Source: Nitzschia sp. pyKryTriq1 (taxonomy: Eukaryota > Bacillariophyta > Bacillariophyceae > Bacillariales > Bacillariaceae). Taken from it: DNA of 64,000 nucleotides. Made by a program: the position numbers and the translations under genes. The notes beneath the pieces are model-generated. The model saw only the letters and a program-made list of their open reading frames with translations. It made no database searches and was not told the DNA's origin. Where the stretch lies: NCBI GenBank assembly GCA_956465555.1, contig OY101122.1, positions 755,001 to 819,000 on the forward strand, read 5' to 3'. Shown piece after piece: positions 10,594 to 22,073 of the stretch (within the stretch, counting starts at the first letter, position 1; the number at the start of each line of letters is the position of its first letter).

Positions 10594-11375
10594 TCTCAAT
10601 TTGATAGCACTGACTGCCTTTCACGATGGTAAAAGTACAATTGTTTGTAAGCTGTCCTTGCGGTGTTGTGGGTTGCCCAAACCCTTTCCATCATCATTGA
10701 AGCAGTTCAAGGTTCAACGGATGATTCTTCGCGAACGCTTTTACTGTACGCTGTACGCTTTCATTGTTCGAATAGTAGTACCAGGTACCGTGTGTCCAAG
10801 ATCTTCGTTTCTATTGGCGGATTGGCAACGCGTAGAATTTGCTTGTTGTTTTTACAGCAGTTACGACGCACGAAAATTCTTTTTCGACCAAGTCGAATCG
10901 TCATCGTCTTTGATGTGACAGGGACATCATGATTTGTTCCTTTTGGCAGACTACTTGTACTCTATATACCGGTACCGGTACTACTCTCTACTACCGGTAG
11001 TAGTAGTAGTAGTAGAGAGAGAGAGTAGAGAACACCAGTCACAACAACAACTAGTAGAAAGATTATTCAGCTAGAGCTAGAGTCTCCCCATTTTCTAGTC
11101 TACCCCCCGCCAGGAGAGTTCAACATCTTCATAGGCGTACTTGAAACGAACATGTTTCTTGGAAACCACGAGAGCGGGTCATCAGATCTGGAACTATGCT
11201 CTGAGAATCTTCGTGGATTACGGCCTTTCAGATGGTCTGAAGGATCGCGAAATAGATCTTCTCTGTGGGGCGTTTGTTGTTATTGCCAGGGAGCAGCGAA
11301 GCCTAGACCGGAAACGAACTAGGTAGCAAAGTCGGGCTATTGTACAGTTCTAGAATAACTTGCCAGCGTCTATGT
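10594..11375. other. Intergenic region with purine/pyrimidine tracts
   Basis: No gene is supported here. The right half (about 10960-11095) has TACCGGTACCGGTAC, a run of TAG triplets, GAGAGAGAG and CTAGAGCTAGAG words. The left part is the promoter side of the small membrane protein gene. Confidence 0.55.
10960..11095. repeat. TACCGGTA plus TAGTAG/GAGAGA low-complexity cluster
   Basis: TACCGGTACCGGTAC is followed by (TAG)n and (GA)n tracts and by CTAGAGCTAGAG. The same vocabulary recurs at 17690-17760, 38580-38655 and 39890-39980. Confidence 0.65.
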
Positions 11376-11944
11376 TTATTCCTTGTTTCCTGCGGTCAAG
11401 ATATCGGAGTCTCCGGCATCAGTAACGCACATAACGGAGCAGTTGAAGAATTTACCGCAGGCTGTTCCAAGGGCGCTGTTGTCACCGGTGTAGTGGTGGA
11501 CTTGGGTCTTGGCAAGCATGGACAAGTACTCGACCTCAGACTTCCGCAAGTGCGGACAGTTCGACGAAATAAGAACCAATTTGGCCTTTCCCTTTCGAAG
11601 GGCCTTCGCGGTGTGCTTGTATCCCAAGATGGCCTTACCAGACTTCATGACCAGCTTCAGCCGACTGTTCATGGAGTCTTGCGACTTTTTCTATACTCAG
11701 AGAAAACAAACATGTGAGAAATTATTCAACGACAGTAATATCAAAATCACTACCACCCATGGAGCACCCACTGTTCATGGACCGGTCGACAAAAGCGTAG
11801 CAGACGTAAATCTGCAATGCAAGGCACTTCACGTGCTAGCCCATCGAACCAGCCTTCAGAACGTCAGATGACAACCATCTCGGGCGGACAGCATTTTTGA
11901 TGCCCCCTCCGGTGTCAACGATGTACCTGCTTCTTGGAAACCAT
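11376..11944 (-). CDS. RPL30: 60S ribosomal protein eL30
   Basis: Exons 11944-11927 and 11690-11376 encode 110 residues. The first exon is only 18 bases and gives MVSKKQ. The intron 11926-11691 (GTACAT..GTATAG, 236 bases) is in phase 0, and the second exon resumes [20 protein letters not shown]. The body holds the L7Ae/L30e fold signatures [20 protein letters not shown] and [19 protein letters not shown], followed by [17 protein letters not shown] and GDSDIL. This is a component of the cytosolic large subunit. Length matches the family (about 105-115). The tiny first exon right after the start is common in ribosomal-protein genes. I searched the intron by eye for C/D snoRNA boxes and saw no convincing pair. 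Confidence 0.93.
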
Positions 11945-12437
11945 CTTGTTCTAGGATTGAAAGTAGACAACGCGTTGTTGGATTGACAAAAGAGTGTGAT
12001 AACAGTTGGCAGTCCTCGGGCAGGGCGGCAAAAAGGGAGCGTCCGGCTCCTCTCTTGGAGAGCTTGGGTTTGGGTGGCGTCCAGCGGCTCGTCCACATCC
12101 GTGCCGTGCGTGCACTTGACGAACTCGTGACGTGTGTTGTCGAGAACAGAGCAAGTTTTAGTACGTGCGGTAAGATTTAATCATTTTAGTCCAATATTTG
12201 TCTGGGACGCGCGATGTCGAGCGCAGGTCAAGACTACGTACGTCGTACGTGCACCCTTACTACCGGTGGTACCGGTACACACTACCAGTACTCGCCGTAC
12301 TGTACAATTACAGTACCGGTACCATCCTCGCATTTAATGAACTTTCCAGTCGCTTTCAATCCTATGTAGTGCAATACACACGGTCTACGCGACTCGTACG
12401 ACCATAGTCTGCCCGTCGTCGGTAGATAATGTCCTGA
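11945..12437. other. Intergenic region
   Basis: This interval contains the eL30 promoter on its left side. On the right (about 12240-12330) there is a GTAC/TACCGGTA-rich patch. No gene is seen. The DNA leading up to 12437 may be the decayed 5' part of the retroelement whose protease relic follows. Confidence 0.45.
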
Positions 12438-12848
12438 AGGATCTTCCACGCTATAAAAGAACGACCCGGTACGGTCTGGACTAGCGCCGCCGGCAAATTC
12501 GAAACGACGATGCGAGCGCAAACGCGCTTCACATTACCTGAATTTAGCGTTTCGCGAGTGATCCACTCCGAAATTCACGCCACCAAACAGAGTCTAGGTG
12601 GCTACGATATTATCATAGGCCGAGACCTCCTCAGAGAGCTCGGAATCGTTCTCGACTTTAATCGCGAGACGATTATCTGGGGCGACGGCGAGATTCCGAT
12701 GAAACCTCGCGACGCTACCGCAGAAACACACTTTTTCGTAGACGAGCCCGATGGACTCCTCGAAGAAGCAGATCGAATGTCAAAAATTCTCGATGCTCGA
12801 ATACGAGCAAGGCAAAGACCACATTCTACTCAAGCTCTTATCTGTTGA
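12438..12848 (+). pseudogene. Ty3/gypsy-type retrotransposon aspartic protease relic
   Basis: The frame runs from a stop just upstream of 12438 to 12848. It contains TVWTSAAGKFETT, then RFTLPEF, then YDIIIGRDLLRELGIVLDF and TIIWGDGEIPMKP. This is the C-terminal half of a retropepsin-like domain of gypsy-class Pol, including the [IV]IGRD-x-L-x-x-LGI-x-x-DF segment typical of these proteases. The N-terminal half with the catalytic DTG/DSG is not present in frame, and no RT, RNase H or integrase follows directly. The element is therefore dead and heavily truncated. I see no LTR or target-site duplication near it. Confidence 0.7.
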
Positions 12849-13559
12849 TCAATTTCAGTAACGAAACGTTGCTTCAAACGAGGTTCGTCTTAACCTTTCG
12901 CTTCGAAGCGTGTTACAAACTCTCGTGTCTCTTTAGCGTAATGTCCGCTTACTAAAATTATGAGCACTTCTACTCTACTATTTTCTTCTCATGTACTTTC
13001 GGTCAAACGTGTGTCGTTCTTCATATCATTTCTCCGATGTTCTCCGGGGGTCTTCGATTCTCTCCGAATCCTTCAGAATTATACAGAATCATTCGCCGCG
13101 TGTCTCGATATTCGATTCCTTCGAATCATCATGAGCAACACTCTCCAACACATATCCATGTAGCATGTGGAGCTGATCCGTACAAGTAACGAACGTGCCA
13201 GTGTCGATCTGGGTGCGTATGCTGTTGGGATCGTGCTCATTTGGGGTACCGTCGGCAGAGGTGACATGGGAGACTCCTCATAACAATAGTACTCCGGGGC
13301 GTACTCCGGGCTCCGGGTACGAGCGTATGGTACTATACTATGGTGCGATGAGAGCATTCTTTCTTTTTCAGTCTCAACCTAGCACTCCAATCTCCGTTCC
13401 TTGGAGCACTGCCTGTAACGATAAACCAACATTACTCCTATTTCGAGATGCATAAACACATATACTCGGGGAAAAGATCGCAGCAATCTAATACCTAAGA
13501 CATTCTGGCAAAAGGTAGAGGAATCTTTCCAAGGGTCAGCTAAAATAGCTAGTCAATTT
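12849..13559. other. Intergenic region after the protease relic
   Basis: About 700 bases without a supported gene. Words such as TTCGAATC and TTCTCCGAATCCTTC recur, which may be residual retroelement or simple decay. The right end is the 3' flank of the GYF gene. Confidence 0.45.
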
Positions 13560-16500
13560 TTATCGTGAACCGGTTTTCTTCTTGCGCCCTTTCTTTGCGC
13601 TACCAGGGGTTTCCCACTCTTCCTGCTCGTTTCCTCCCAGACCTCGTTTGATGATAAATTCGGAGGCAAACGAGTTCACTTTGGCTCCATTTCCAAGGTA
13701 AGCCTGCAGGTATTGGCGAATCTCACTGGCGTCGGTCAAGGTCATGCAGAAGCCAATAAGAGTGAGATCGTCACTGCCCGTGAGCTTTTCCATCTGCTCC
13801 TTGCACCAATTTTCCAGAGCCGGCGAGAGAGTTGCTCCGAATTCTTCAGCCGGTGTCGACGCAGATGCACTTGAGCTCGATCGCTGCTGTTGAGATAGTG
13901 GCGGGGCCTTGTTGACGGGAGCGGAAGAGGGCTGAGCGCCGCTCGGTTGTCGCGTCGTCTGGGATGGTCGGATGTTTGCCGCGACCGCCGTTGGAGCCGT
14001 AGCTACTGTCTTCTTCACGACACCACTTGACCAGCCCTGCGTTCCTGCGGCTACGTTAGCCCACCCACTACTAGACTGACGAGGTGCGTCATCGCCTTGG
14101 GCAGCCATAAGAGCTGCTTTACGTGCCTCCTCCTGTTGAATTTCAGAAATGCTCTTTTTGGGCTTGGCACTCGCAGCTCCACCCCATGCAGTGGCGGCAG
14201 GTTTGGTCGGAGCTGGCGCCTTTGGGACTGGTGCCTCTTCTGATGTTTTCGACTGAGATTTTTTGCTGGCCTTTGAAGCTTTCTTATCTGCGCTTTGTTT
14301 CTTAGGTGCAGGAGCTGATGGTGCAGCTTTATCTGCTTCCACCACAACACCAGCACTTTGAGCACCCGAAAGACCAAGCATCATTTTCAGTTGGGTGGAA
14401 GGTTCGTTACCGTCGTTAGAATCCTTCATTGCCCTTTTATCGGCCTCCGCGGCTGCAGCTTGCGCCTCGGCAGCTTGTCGTTCGGCCTCGCGCTCTGCAA
14501 CTATGCGTGCTTCCGAAGCCCTCCGTTCATCTTCTGCCTTTTCTCTTAGGCGCTTCTCTTCTTCAAGTGCCTTCCTTTCAGCCTCGTCTACAGCAATGTT
14601 TGCCTGCGGTACCTTAAATGCGTGGTTCAAATCCGGGAAAAGCGCCGACAAAGGAACAAATGGCCCAGTGGTTTGTTGACTAATCGGAAGATCGCCTTTG
14701 AAATACCCAGCCTCAAGCCACTGTCTCATTTCTTCGCCCCGGAATGGACCCTGAACGCGAAACTAGTTAGCTACCAACCATGCGATTCAGAAAATGTACA
14801 ATACAAACATTACATACCTGGATATTGTTTTGAGGATCAGAGTAAAACCAAGGAAGATCGGCTTTGATCTGTATGGATGCTCGGCTTTGAGCTTGGGCCC
14901 GCGCCTCCTCTTCTAGCCGGCGACGGCGGAGTTCCTCCTCCTGCTGTCTTGCCTGAGCTTGTTGTTGTTGTTGCTGCTGCCATTGGGTATTAGTCACTAG
15001 TAGCACGGCCATATCACCTGAGAAGCTGGGATCTCGTCGAAGAGCGACTCGCTGTGGACTCCTTGCAACGAGAGCCCGCAGAGCGTCGACATTGCTCAGC
15101 AAAGGAATTACTCGCGAATCCTCAGAGTGCAAGGTGGTAAGAATCGAAACGAGATCGGAGCGACCCCAAGAGTTTTCGAGGATCGAACAGATGCGCTCCA
15201 TCAGAACTAACTCAACCTGAGATTGTTGAGAGGCTTGCTGTTGCTGCTGCATGGCCGCCGCTTGGGCTTGTTGCTGACGAGCTTGCTGTTCTGCTTGCCG
15301 TTGTGCGAGAGCTCGGCGCTGAACCTCTTCGTCTTGTCGCCGCCGCAGCAACTCCGCCTCTTGTTGAGCCCGTTTTTCCATTTCTACCTGTTCTGCCGCA
15401 AGAGCCCCTAACCGCCCTGCCAGATCCAAACCACCATCTTGACCATTAGGAGCCGCAGTACCAGGAGCCCCACCCCAAGGATTGAGCGACAAACCACCGA
15501 TCGAACCAAAGATTGGATCGATTCCTGGTACCGAGGGCTCTGACTGCGCCGCGGCAGGGTTGCCGCCCCCCCAAGGATTTCCGCCCGCGGTCGTACCGTC
15601 CGCTGCCGCCCCTTCAGGTTTTGGAGGCTCTACTCCGATCATCTTCATGAGACGAGAGCTAGCTGTAGGATCTTCTGTTGCCCCACGAACTACAGGCGTT
15701 TCACCTTCGTTCGGCTGATCGGCGGAGGGAGAGTCAAAATCTTCAAACACGTTCACATCATTTCCAGACCCAGATGTAATCGCTGTACCCGCACTTGCCA
15801 GTGGACGGGTTGTGTCTACTGCTTTCTGCAGACGCACTTGATCATCAACGTCATCATCAGCAGAGTCGGAAAATCTGGCTGATCCGTGTATTTCCTCGTC
15901 CAACTTCTTTGTTGCTTCTGCCATCTTGTCAAAATCAAACGGCTCGTCGTCAGGCATGGCGCCGAAAGAGCTGAAATCGGAAGCCGCACCGGTTGCGCCA
16001 CCGACCGGGTCGTCCCACAGCTCGTCAGGATTCTCTGCGTTATCATTCCTTTTTCGAGCTGCCTCTTCCGGTGGTGGGAGCGCAACCCCACGCTGCCACC
16101 TACCACCACCGCTCACAGTGCTACGCCGCCTGGGGTCAGCTGTAGCTTCAGGCAAACGAGGACCACCAGCGACAGGCTCATTTTTGGCAGCTCGCGCCAT
16201 GCTCCTCTCGCGAACTGTTTCCCATATTTCTTCACTATCGAATGTGTCCCAGCAGACTACAAGTATCAAAACGAATGAAGTGAGAAGTGCTCAGGGAATT
16301 TCCGACGTACTACACGCAAATTCGTAAAGAAGCGGTCTCACCTGGATCCTGCGGGGCCGTCGACACGATGGGCGTTCCTTCCAGTTCTTGCAGTAAATCT
16401 GGTAATCCCATGTCCTTTGGAACTGGGCGCATTGATAGAAGTTTCTCTCTCGTAAATCGGATTACTTTGGGGTCGGGTTTGTAGCCATCAGTTCCATTTG

Positions 16501-16921
16501 CGGTATCACTAGGAGCTCGAACATTCGGAAATCTCCCACCACCAGACTGAGCTCTCCGCGCTACTCCTCCGGGAGGCTCCGGGACTCGAGCAGCCAAGTC
16601 TGCCAGAGATCGTCCTGGTGGTTTGTTTCCAGTCGAAGAACTCCGTCCGCCGAAGCTAGAGCGGAATGCCTCACTTCTCGAGTTTCCCGCTGGCTTGTCC
16701 TCCGGCTTTGCAAGCCCCGGTGCACCAGGAAGGGGTCCATCATCGTCCTCATCCAAAACCGCAAATTTGTTGGTACTATTTCGTTCTTGGCTTCCCCAGG
16801 AACCTGACCGGGCCTTGTCACCACGCTCGGAAACGGTGGGCGGTGGTTGGAATCCTCCTCGACCTCCACTACTTCCCTTACTCCATGCAGGCCGCAGCGA
16901 GGAGCTGCCTGATGCACTCAT
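13560..16921 (-). CDS. GYF-domain protein, GIGYF-like
   Basis: Exons 16921-16342, 16256-14818 and 14750-13560 give 1069 residues. Introns 16341-16257 (GTGAGA..TTGTAG) and 14817-14751 (GTATGT..TTCAG) keep the frame; the second lies inside the GYF domain. Residues 1-150 are low complexity. At 155-164 there is RFTREKLLSM, which resembles the eIF4E/4EHP-binding motif Y-x4-L-L of GIGYF proteins with Phe replacing Tyr. Acidic and Gln/Ala-rich coiled regions follow. The GYF core spans about 660-715: PWFYSDPQNNIQ, then GPFRGEEMRQWLEAGYF. After it comes a long charged coiled coil and a basic end. GYF domains bind proline-rich ligands, and GIGYF relatives repress translation of selected mRNAs. That role is inference here. 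Confidence 0.87.
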
Positions 16922-17907
16922 ATTTTCTATACTCTATATAGCAAATTCTGAAAGAAATATGACGTGAGTGTGAGCTTTCGCATCGATCAATGACATTTAC
17001 GAGTAGGGGAAAGAGGCTTGTTTTCCAAAATGTCTACTTCTTGGGATAACAAGACGTCGGATATTGGATTATCGCCCGTCGCAAAATAAAATTCCAGATT
17101 CTTGTGCACTTCTACGCGGTGACTCCGTACTAAAAGGAATCTCGAAAAAGATCGCGCAGAATGCGCTGCTTGATTGATGCTCTCTCGCGAGCGTCGCGGT
17201 CTCGTCGTAGTCTGCACCGATGTTGACGCTTTCGAACCGAGCCGCAATGGCGCTTTCAGGAGGCTTCCAATTTTCAGCTGCTCTCCACAATTCTACACAT
17301 TGAGCCTTGGACGATCCCAGAGCAAAGAGCAATCAAGCAATCCTCACTTTTTCGCCGCAAACGGACTCTCTTACGATCTCACTCACCCTTAGTTGTGTTA
17401 TTGTGCGCCCGCTGATCGAGGCGCCGAGCCCCGACAAGAGCAGTCCGCGGCGGCGAACCACGGACAGAGCCCTTCCTCCTCTCGTCTCTCGTCTCCCAAC
17501 CGATCTTTCATTTTACGTAGATTTTACGTAGAAATATTAGCATATCTAATCGAATGAGTCGATCAGTCGATCATTATTCATTCATTCGAAGCTATCCACT
17601 GTACTAGTACTGCTGGATGCTCAGTCCTCTGCACCATTAAAAAGTATTCGTACTTCGTACAACTCTCCACTATTACTGTAGTCTACCTGCAGCTCTCTCT
17701 CTCTCTCGAGCCACAGGAGTAGAATCCATCGCCCACAGTATGTACATATAGTACTCTAGAGAGCATTTGAAACAGTGAAAGATCAGAAGTATGTCTATTA
17801 TGTTTTGAAGAATAGAAGTGATGCACATCTTTTTCGTCGTAAACTAGAGAGGAGTTGCTTCATGATCTCCACGGGCATCATGGTGGTTTCATTGGCTGCT
17901 CGTCTTC
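16922..17907. other. Intergenic region between GYF and cyclophilin genes
   Basis: Nearly 1 kb without a supported gene. Open frames on both strands (up to 87 codons) have no recognisable content. CT/GA-rich words appear at about 17690-17760. The left part is the GYF promoter; the right part is the 3' flank of the cyclophilin gene. Confidence 0.5.
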
Positions 17908-19039
17908 TTACAATTCTCCAGAGTCCACGATGGTCACCTTGCTTTTGGGGGTACCAGAATTGGAGCCTTGGGCTTCCACTTTCTTGACAAAGTCTTCTCC
18001 CTCCAAGACCTTTCCAAAGACAACATGCCGACCGTCGAGCCAAGGAGTCTTCACAGTGGTGATGAAAAACTGCGATCCACTGCGATTGGGAACATCGTGC
18101 AACGAGGTGAAATATCAGAACAAAACAGCTAGTGAACGTTACCACATACGTACAGCAGAGCAACGTGACAGACTTACTTGGTATTGGGTCCAGCATTGGC
18201 CATGCTGAGGTACATGGGACCTTCGTGCTTCAGATCGAAGCTGCAGCGGTGCAAATCGCACGTTGAGAACAAATTACAAAATCATTTCAACAAGACATGA
18301 TGCAAAGGACTCACTTCTCGTCGGCAAACTTTTCACCGTAGATGCTTTCTCCTCCCCGGCCGTTGAATTGAGTGAAATCTCCTCCTGAAAACACAATATG
18401 ATTAGTAAAAAGTATCACGCCAAGCAGTCAAAACCATGCACGGTAGCTTGTCGCTCACCTTGGATCATAAAGTTTGGGACTGTAGAGAACATGTTTTGGC
18501 AAAAGACGGAGGCGACAGAAACTAATGAGAGACCCACACTCCCATGCAAATCAAGAAATAATATCACAATTCAAAAAACATTTTGCAAGGAAAGAATGGA
18601 TACTTACTGATTCGATGGAAGATGCTTCCCTTGTAGTGAAGGGGTTTTCCCGACTTTCCAGCTCCCTTCTCTCCTGTGCAGAGGGCACGCTGTGGCAGGT
18701 GGGACATGTCAGACGAGAAACAATGCCACCTATCAACTTTCCGAAGCGATTTTTAAAACTTACAAAGTTCTCGGAAGTCTTCGGCGTTTCACTAAAAAGC
18801 CCGAGGACAATTCTGCCAGATTCACCTCCCTCGATCTCGACATCGAAGAAGACTTTGCTTGTGACTGTTTGGCTACGAGGAGTTCAGCAAACGAGTATTT
18901 GAGAAGGGGTTAGTTGGCTTTAGTTACACCCGAGACTGTGACTCCCCCTCTTCCTGTCCTCTGCTTCCGACACTTCTGCACCTACTCACCCACTAGCAAC
19001 GGCGAAAAGGGCAAGGAACAATGCAACAACAATCTTCAT
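17908..19039 (-). CDS. Cyclophilin-type peptidyl-prolyl cis-trans isomerase, secretory
   Basis: Seven exons (19039-18990, 18872-18764, 18689-18608, 18479-18459, 18384-18315, 18240-18178, 18079-17908) give 188 residues. All six introns have GT..AG ends and the phases agree. The fourth exon is only 21 bases and encodes most of PNFMIQG. Residues 1-17 ([17 protein letters not shown]) form a signal peptide. The isomerase domain keeps FHRI, PNFMIQGGDF, the AGPNTNGSQFF segment and the Trp and His of [12 protein letters not shown], so catalysis and cyclosporin binding are expected. There is no C-terminal KDEL-like signal; the protein ends VDSGEL. It resembles ER/secretory cyclophilin B. Its likely role is protein folding in the secretory pathway. 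Confidence 0.93.
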
Positions 19040-19439
19040 TTTGAAACTGAGGTAATAATAGGTGACTTTTTTAAGGTTGTAAAAGTTTTCACTTCGATGC
19101 GGTCATGGACCATGGCTTGTGCATGGCTGCATCGCGATCGTCGATCTTGGATTTTTTTGTTGTTACTTTACACTGTACCTGGTACTGGTACCGGTACAGG
19201 TATGTATCCCCTCGCTTGACGGACGACTGAATGACGCCGCTTGGCTGAGAGAGGGCGGGAGGCATCTGCAGGCAGGCATTTGCAATTTGCATGTATTTGG
19301 TACTAAGCTAGTTTTTATGGCTCCTTGGCACCAGTACAAGTAAAGTTGGGGTGACAGAGTAGGTATCTTGTTGGCAAGAGGTGCGAGGTCGGTGAGGAAG
19401 TGGTCGGTGGCTCCAGTATCGGCTTTGGCTAGGTGAGAG

Positions 19440-19754
19440 GTGGGCTGCAGATCAAAGTTTTCGCCTGAAAGGTTAGCTGCTACTTGTACTATTGGCCCAA
19501 CATTTCACGGGAGCTACCACCCCTCTGGCACCAACTTGCCGTGGCCGGCACCAAGCGAGATCAAGCAACTCTGCAGCAGGCACTACTCAGCAAAGGGAGG
19601 AGCACGCCAACCCAAACTTTGGTCCGGTATATCTCTCCAAGATCGATATTTCGGACGGATTCTACCGCATTGTTCTACTATTCCCTCGGGACGTCCCACA
19701 GCTGGGAGTACTGTTACCAACCATGCCGGGCGAGCAACAGTGCTGGTAGGGTAG
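19440..19754 (+). pseudogene. Reverse transcriptase relic of a gypsy-like retroelement
   Basis: The best frame ends with NFGPVYLSKIDISDGFYRIV, then LLFPRDVPQLGVLLP. This corresponds to reverse-transcriptase motif A (K-x-D-x-S-D-G-F) and the strand that follows. The flanking residues are scrambled between frames and no YxDD motif follows, so this is a short dead fragment. It lies about 6.6 kb from the protease relic at 12.4 kb, with intact genes between, so the two are probably independent insertions. Confidence 0.65.
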
Positions 19755-19824
19755 GAGTCCGGGGGGGGGACAGATACTACGGTAGTACCGCGCGGTAGGC
19801 TTTGAACAACAGAGCCTAAGTGAC

Positions 19825-20290
19825 GATACCAGGTACGCCGGCACAGTACTGGTACCTGGTACTGCACCGGTACAAGTACCTGCGTACTGGTACAGTACCA
19901 GGGTACCGTACCGGTATGTGTACTGCACGGACTATGCTTGTACGGACTCTCTCGCGCGAGTAAAGCAGAGGTGACTTCGCAGCAGCAGCCCGCAGTCATC
20001 GACACCTCAGCATAGCGAGCACAACGCACAAAACAAACACGTGTTGACGAAGAGCATCAGACGCACAGTACAAATTCTACGCAATTTTACACAACAAATA
20101 AGCCTGCCCCTGGCTTCGCCCCCCGCGCGCTCTCTTTTAGACCAGTACTGGTACGGTACCAGTACTGTGTGTACCAGTACAGTACTGTACCAGGTACAAG
20201 GACTTCTCCTGGTACTGTACCGGTAGAGTACAACGTGCAAGGTACTGTACTCGTGGACGACGACTCTCGGTAGCACATACCGGTAGAGTT
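19825..20290. repeat. Dense GTAC/ACCGGT/AGTACT palindromic tract
   Basis: Two blocks (about 19825-19925 and 20140-20290) consist largely of GGTACC, ACCGGT, AGTACT and GTACTGG words that can fold back on themselves. This is the longest such tract in the window. It carries no ORF content of its own. Confidence 0.7.
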
Positions 20291-20561
20291 GCCGTACTGT
20301 CAAGCAATATTTCTATTGATTTTTTGTTTTAGTAGGCATCCGGCATCCGGGCAGTCTGTGTTGCGTCTCGACCCTCTACCGGTAGATGTTGTTGTCAACG
20401 TTCAAGCGGCATCGATCAATATTATCCAACGCACGGTTCACCTTCACTTTGTTCAAACCAAGGCGGACTGCAGTCGGTACAAGTACACCCACATCAACTT
20501 CGGATACACTCTGACGCGCAATCACAAAGAAGCAGAACACCGCGACAGCGAAGGGTCAAGA

Positions 20562-21925
20562 ATGAGCAAGAAGATCGGCGGGTATACAGAAGAACATCTT
20601 CTGAACGTTGCCAAGGATGTCGTACAAAAGAAAACCAAGGGTTCTAAGCTTCTGGATTCTGAGGCGGAAGCCCGGATACCCAAATTCAATTCGAAAGGTA
20701 AGTGGGGTGGATACGAAGGCCGCACCTATCTTCTTATATTGCCATCGGTATCTCGTTTACTTTAACCATCTTCGTGCCGTGCTGAATCTCTTTTCTTAAT
20801 AGAATTAACTATTGGACGAGTTCTCGGCCGTGGTGGCTTTTGTGTTGTCAGCGAGGTCACCAAAATCACACTCAACGACAAAGGGAGTGAGCAGGGCACC
20901 ACCAATGGTAAAACGTCTGATGATGAACACTTCATTCACAATATCGTGCAGGATCGCGCCTTCATGGCTCGACATTGCATCCGTCAAGGAAAAGATTGTC
21001 GATATGCGATCAAAAAGGTGCAGGAATCCTCGCGTAACAACGAACAAACCTTTGTCAACGCAGTGGTAGACTTGGCCATTGAGTCACGCTTCTTGGCGGT
21101 GATTCGCCATCCCAACATTATCAAAATGAGAGCCATGGAGGAAACGAATCCCTTCCACTCGGGATTCTTCCTAGTATTGGATCGTCTTTTCGATATCATG
21201 CCCCAACGACTACTGAAATGGAAGAAGCAACAGGGTGGGGGGCTCAAAAAGTTGTTCGACAGGAGCGGAAAGAAAGCGATGGCTTTCTGGGTGGAGCGTT
21301 TGACCGTAGCCTATGATATTGCTTGTGCGTTGAGCTATCTTCATGGCATGGGGTAAGTTTGAAGCTAGTTGGAAGCAAACAAACCAAGCGTGTTGTCATG
21401 CACTCACTTCTATCTGCTTCCAGTGTCATCTACCGTGATTTAAAGCCAGATAATATTGGATTCGACGTACGTGGCGATGTCAAGATCTTTGATTTTGGTC
21501 TTGCTAAAGAAGTCGACCCCGACAACAAGCTCGAAGACGGGACGTACAAGCTTACAGGAGATACCGGTTCCTTGAGATACATGGCACCAGAGGTAAGCTT
21601 GGGCTTGCCATACAACGACACGGTGGACACTTTCTCCTTTGCGATCCTCTGCTGGCAGATGTTTGCGATCCAAACACCTTATGAGGGATTCACGGTGAAG
21701 CTGTTCGAAAAGTCAGTAATCAGAGGGGGAACACGCCCAAAGATTGACGAAAAGTGGGGTCCCGAGATATGTGGCTTTCTGCGTAGTGCCTTTGCCGACA
21801 ACCCAAATCGTCCAGCCATGAACGATGCTTGTGACCTCTTGCGTGAAGAGATCAACAAACTCTCAGACGAGGAAATCACTGACATCCTCGACGCTTCCCG
21901 AAAGAGTCAGTTGTCGGCTTCGTAG
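20562..21925 (+). CDS. Protein kinase (copy 1 of a tail-to-tail pair)
   Basis: Exons 20562-20697, 20803-21352 and 21424-21925 give 395 residues; introns of 105 and 71 bases have GT..AG ends and matching phase. The N-terminal 45 residues (IGGYTEEHLLNVAKDVVQKK...) form a helical leader. Kinase motifs are the glycine loop G54-R-G-G-F-C-V-V, in which the third glycine is Cys; K116 in YAIKK; Y232-RDLKPDN with catalytic D234; D252-FG; and the MAPE motif. About 50 residues are inserted between strands 2 and 3, containing FMARHCIRQGKDCRYAIK. The activation region and GGTRPKIDEKWGPEI resemble TKL-type kinases. All catalytic residues are present, so activity is expected. It converges on a paralogue, with a 148-base gap between stop codons. 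Confidence 0.9.
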
Positions 21926-22073
21926 AAACTCTGCGAACAAACTATTGTGAATGTTGTAGAAAATGGGGCAATGTGCCACAAAGTAAATGTACCTAGGGTA
22001 GCCCCCGTCCAAAAAAATGAAAGGTGTTGCAAGTTGTAGAAATGAGACTGGGAGACAAAAAATGCCACATTCT

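Larger units (their letters stand above)
19040..20561. other. GTAC-rich intergenic region with retroelement relic
   Basis: About 1.5 kb upstream of the kinase gene without an intact gene. It contains a TACCGGTA patch at 19180-19205, the reverse-transcriptase relic at 19440-19754, and dense GTAC/ACCGGT/AGTACT words from 19825 to 20290. The last 250 bases are the kinase promoter. Confidence 0.6.

Noticed and set aside
11691-11926. Possible intron-encoded snoRNA in eL30
   Set aside because: CTGA words occur, but no C box with pairing terminal stem was found by eye.
17069-17332. 87-codon open frame on the minus strand between the GYF and cyclophilin genes
   Set aside because: Overlaps several other open frames, no motif and no splice continuity with either neighbour.
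21424-21450. Y-R-D instead of H-R-D in the kinase catalytic loop
   Set aside because: Y-R-D-L-K-P is normal in AGC kinases and in LRRK-type kinases, so it is not an inactivating change.
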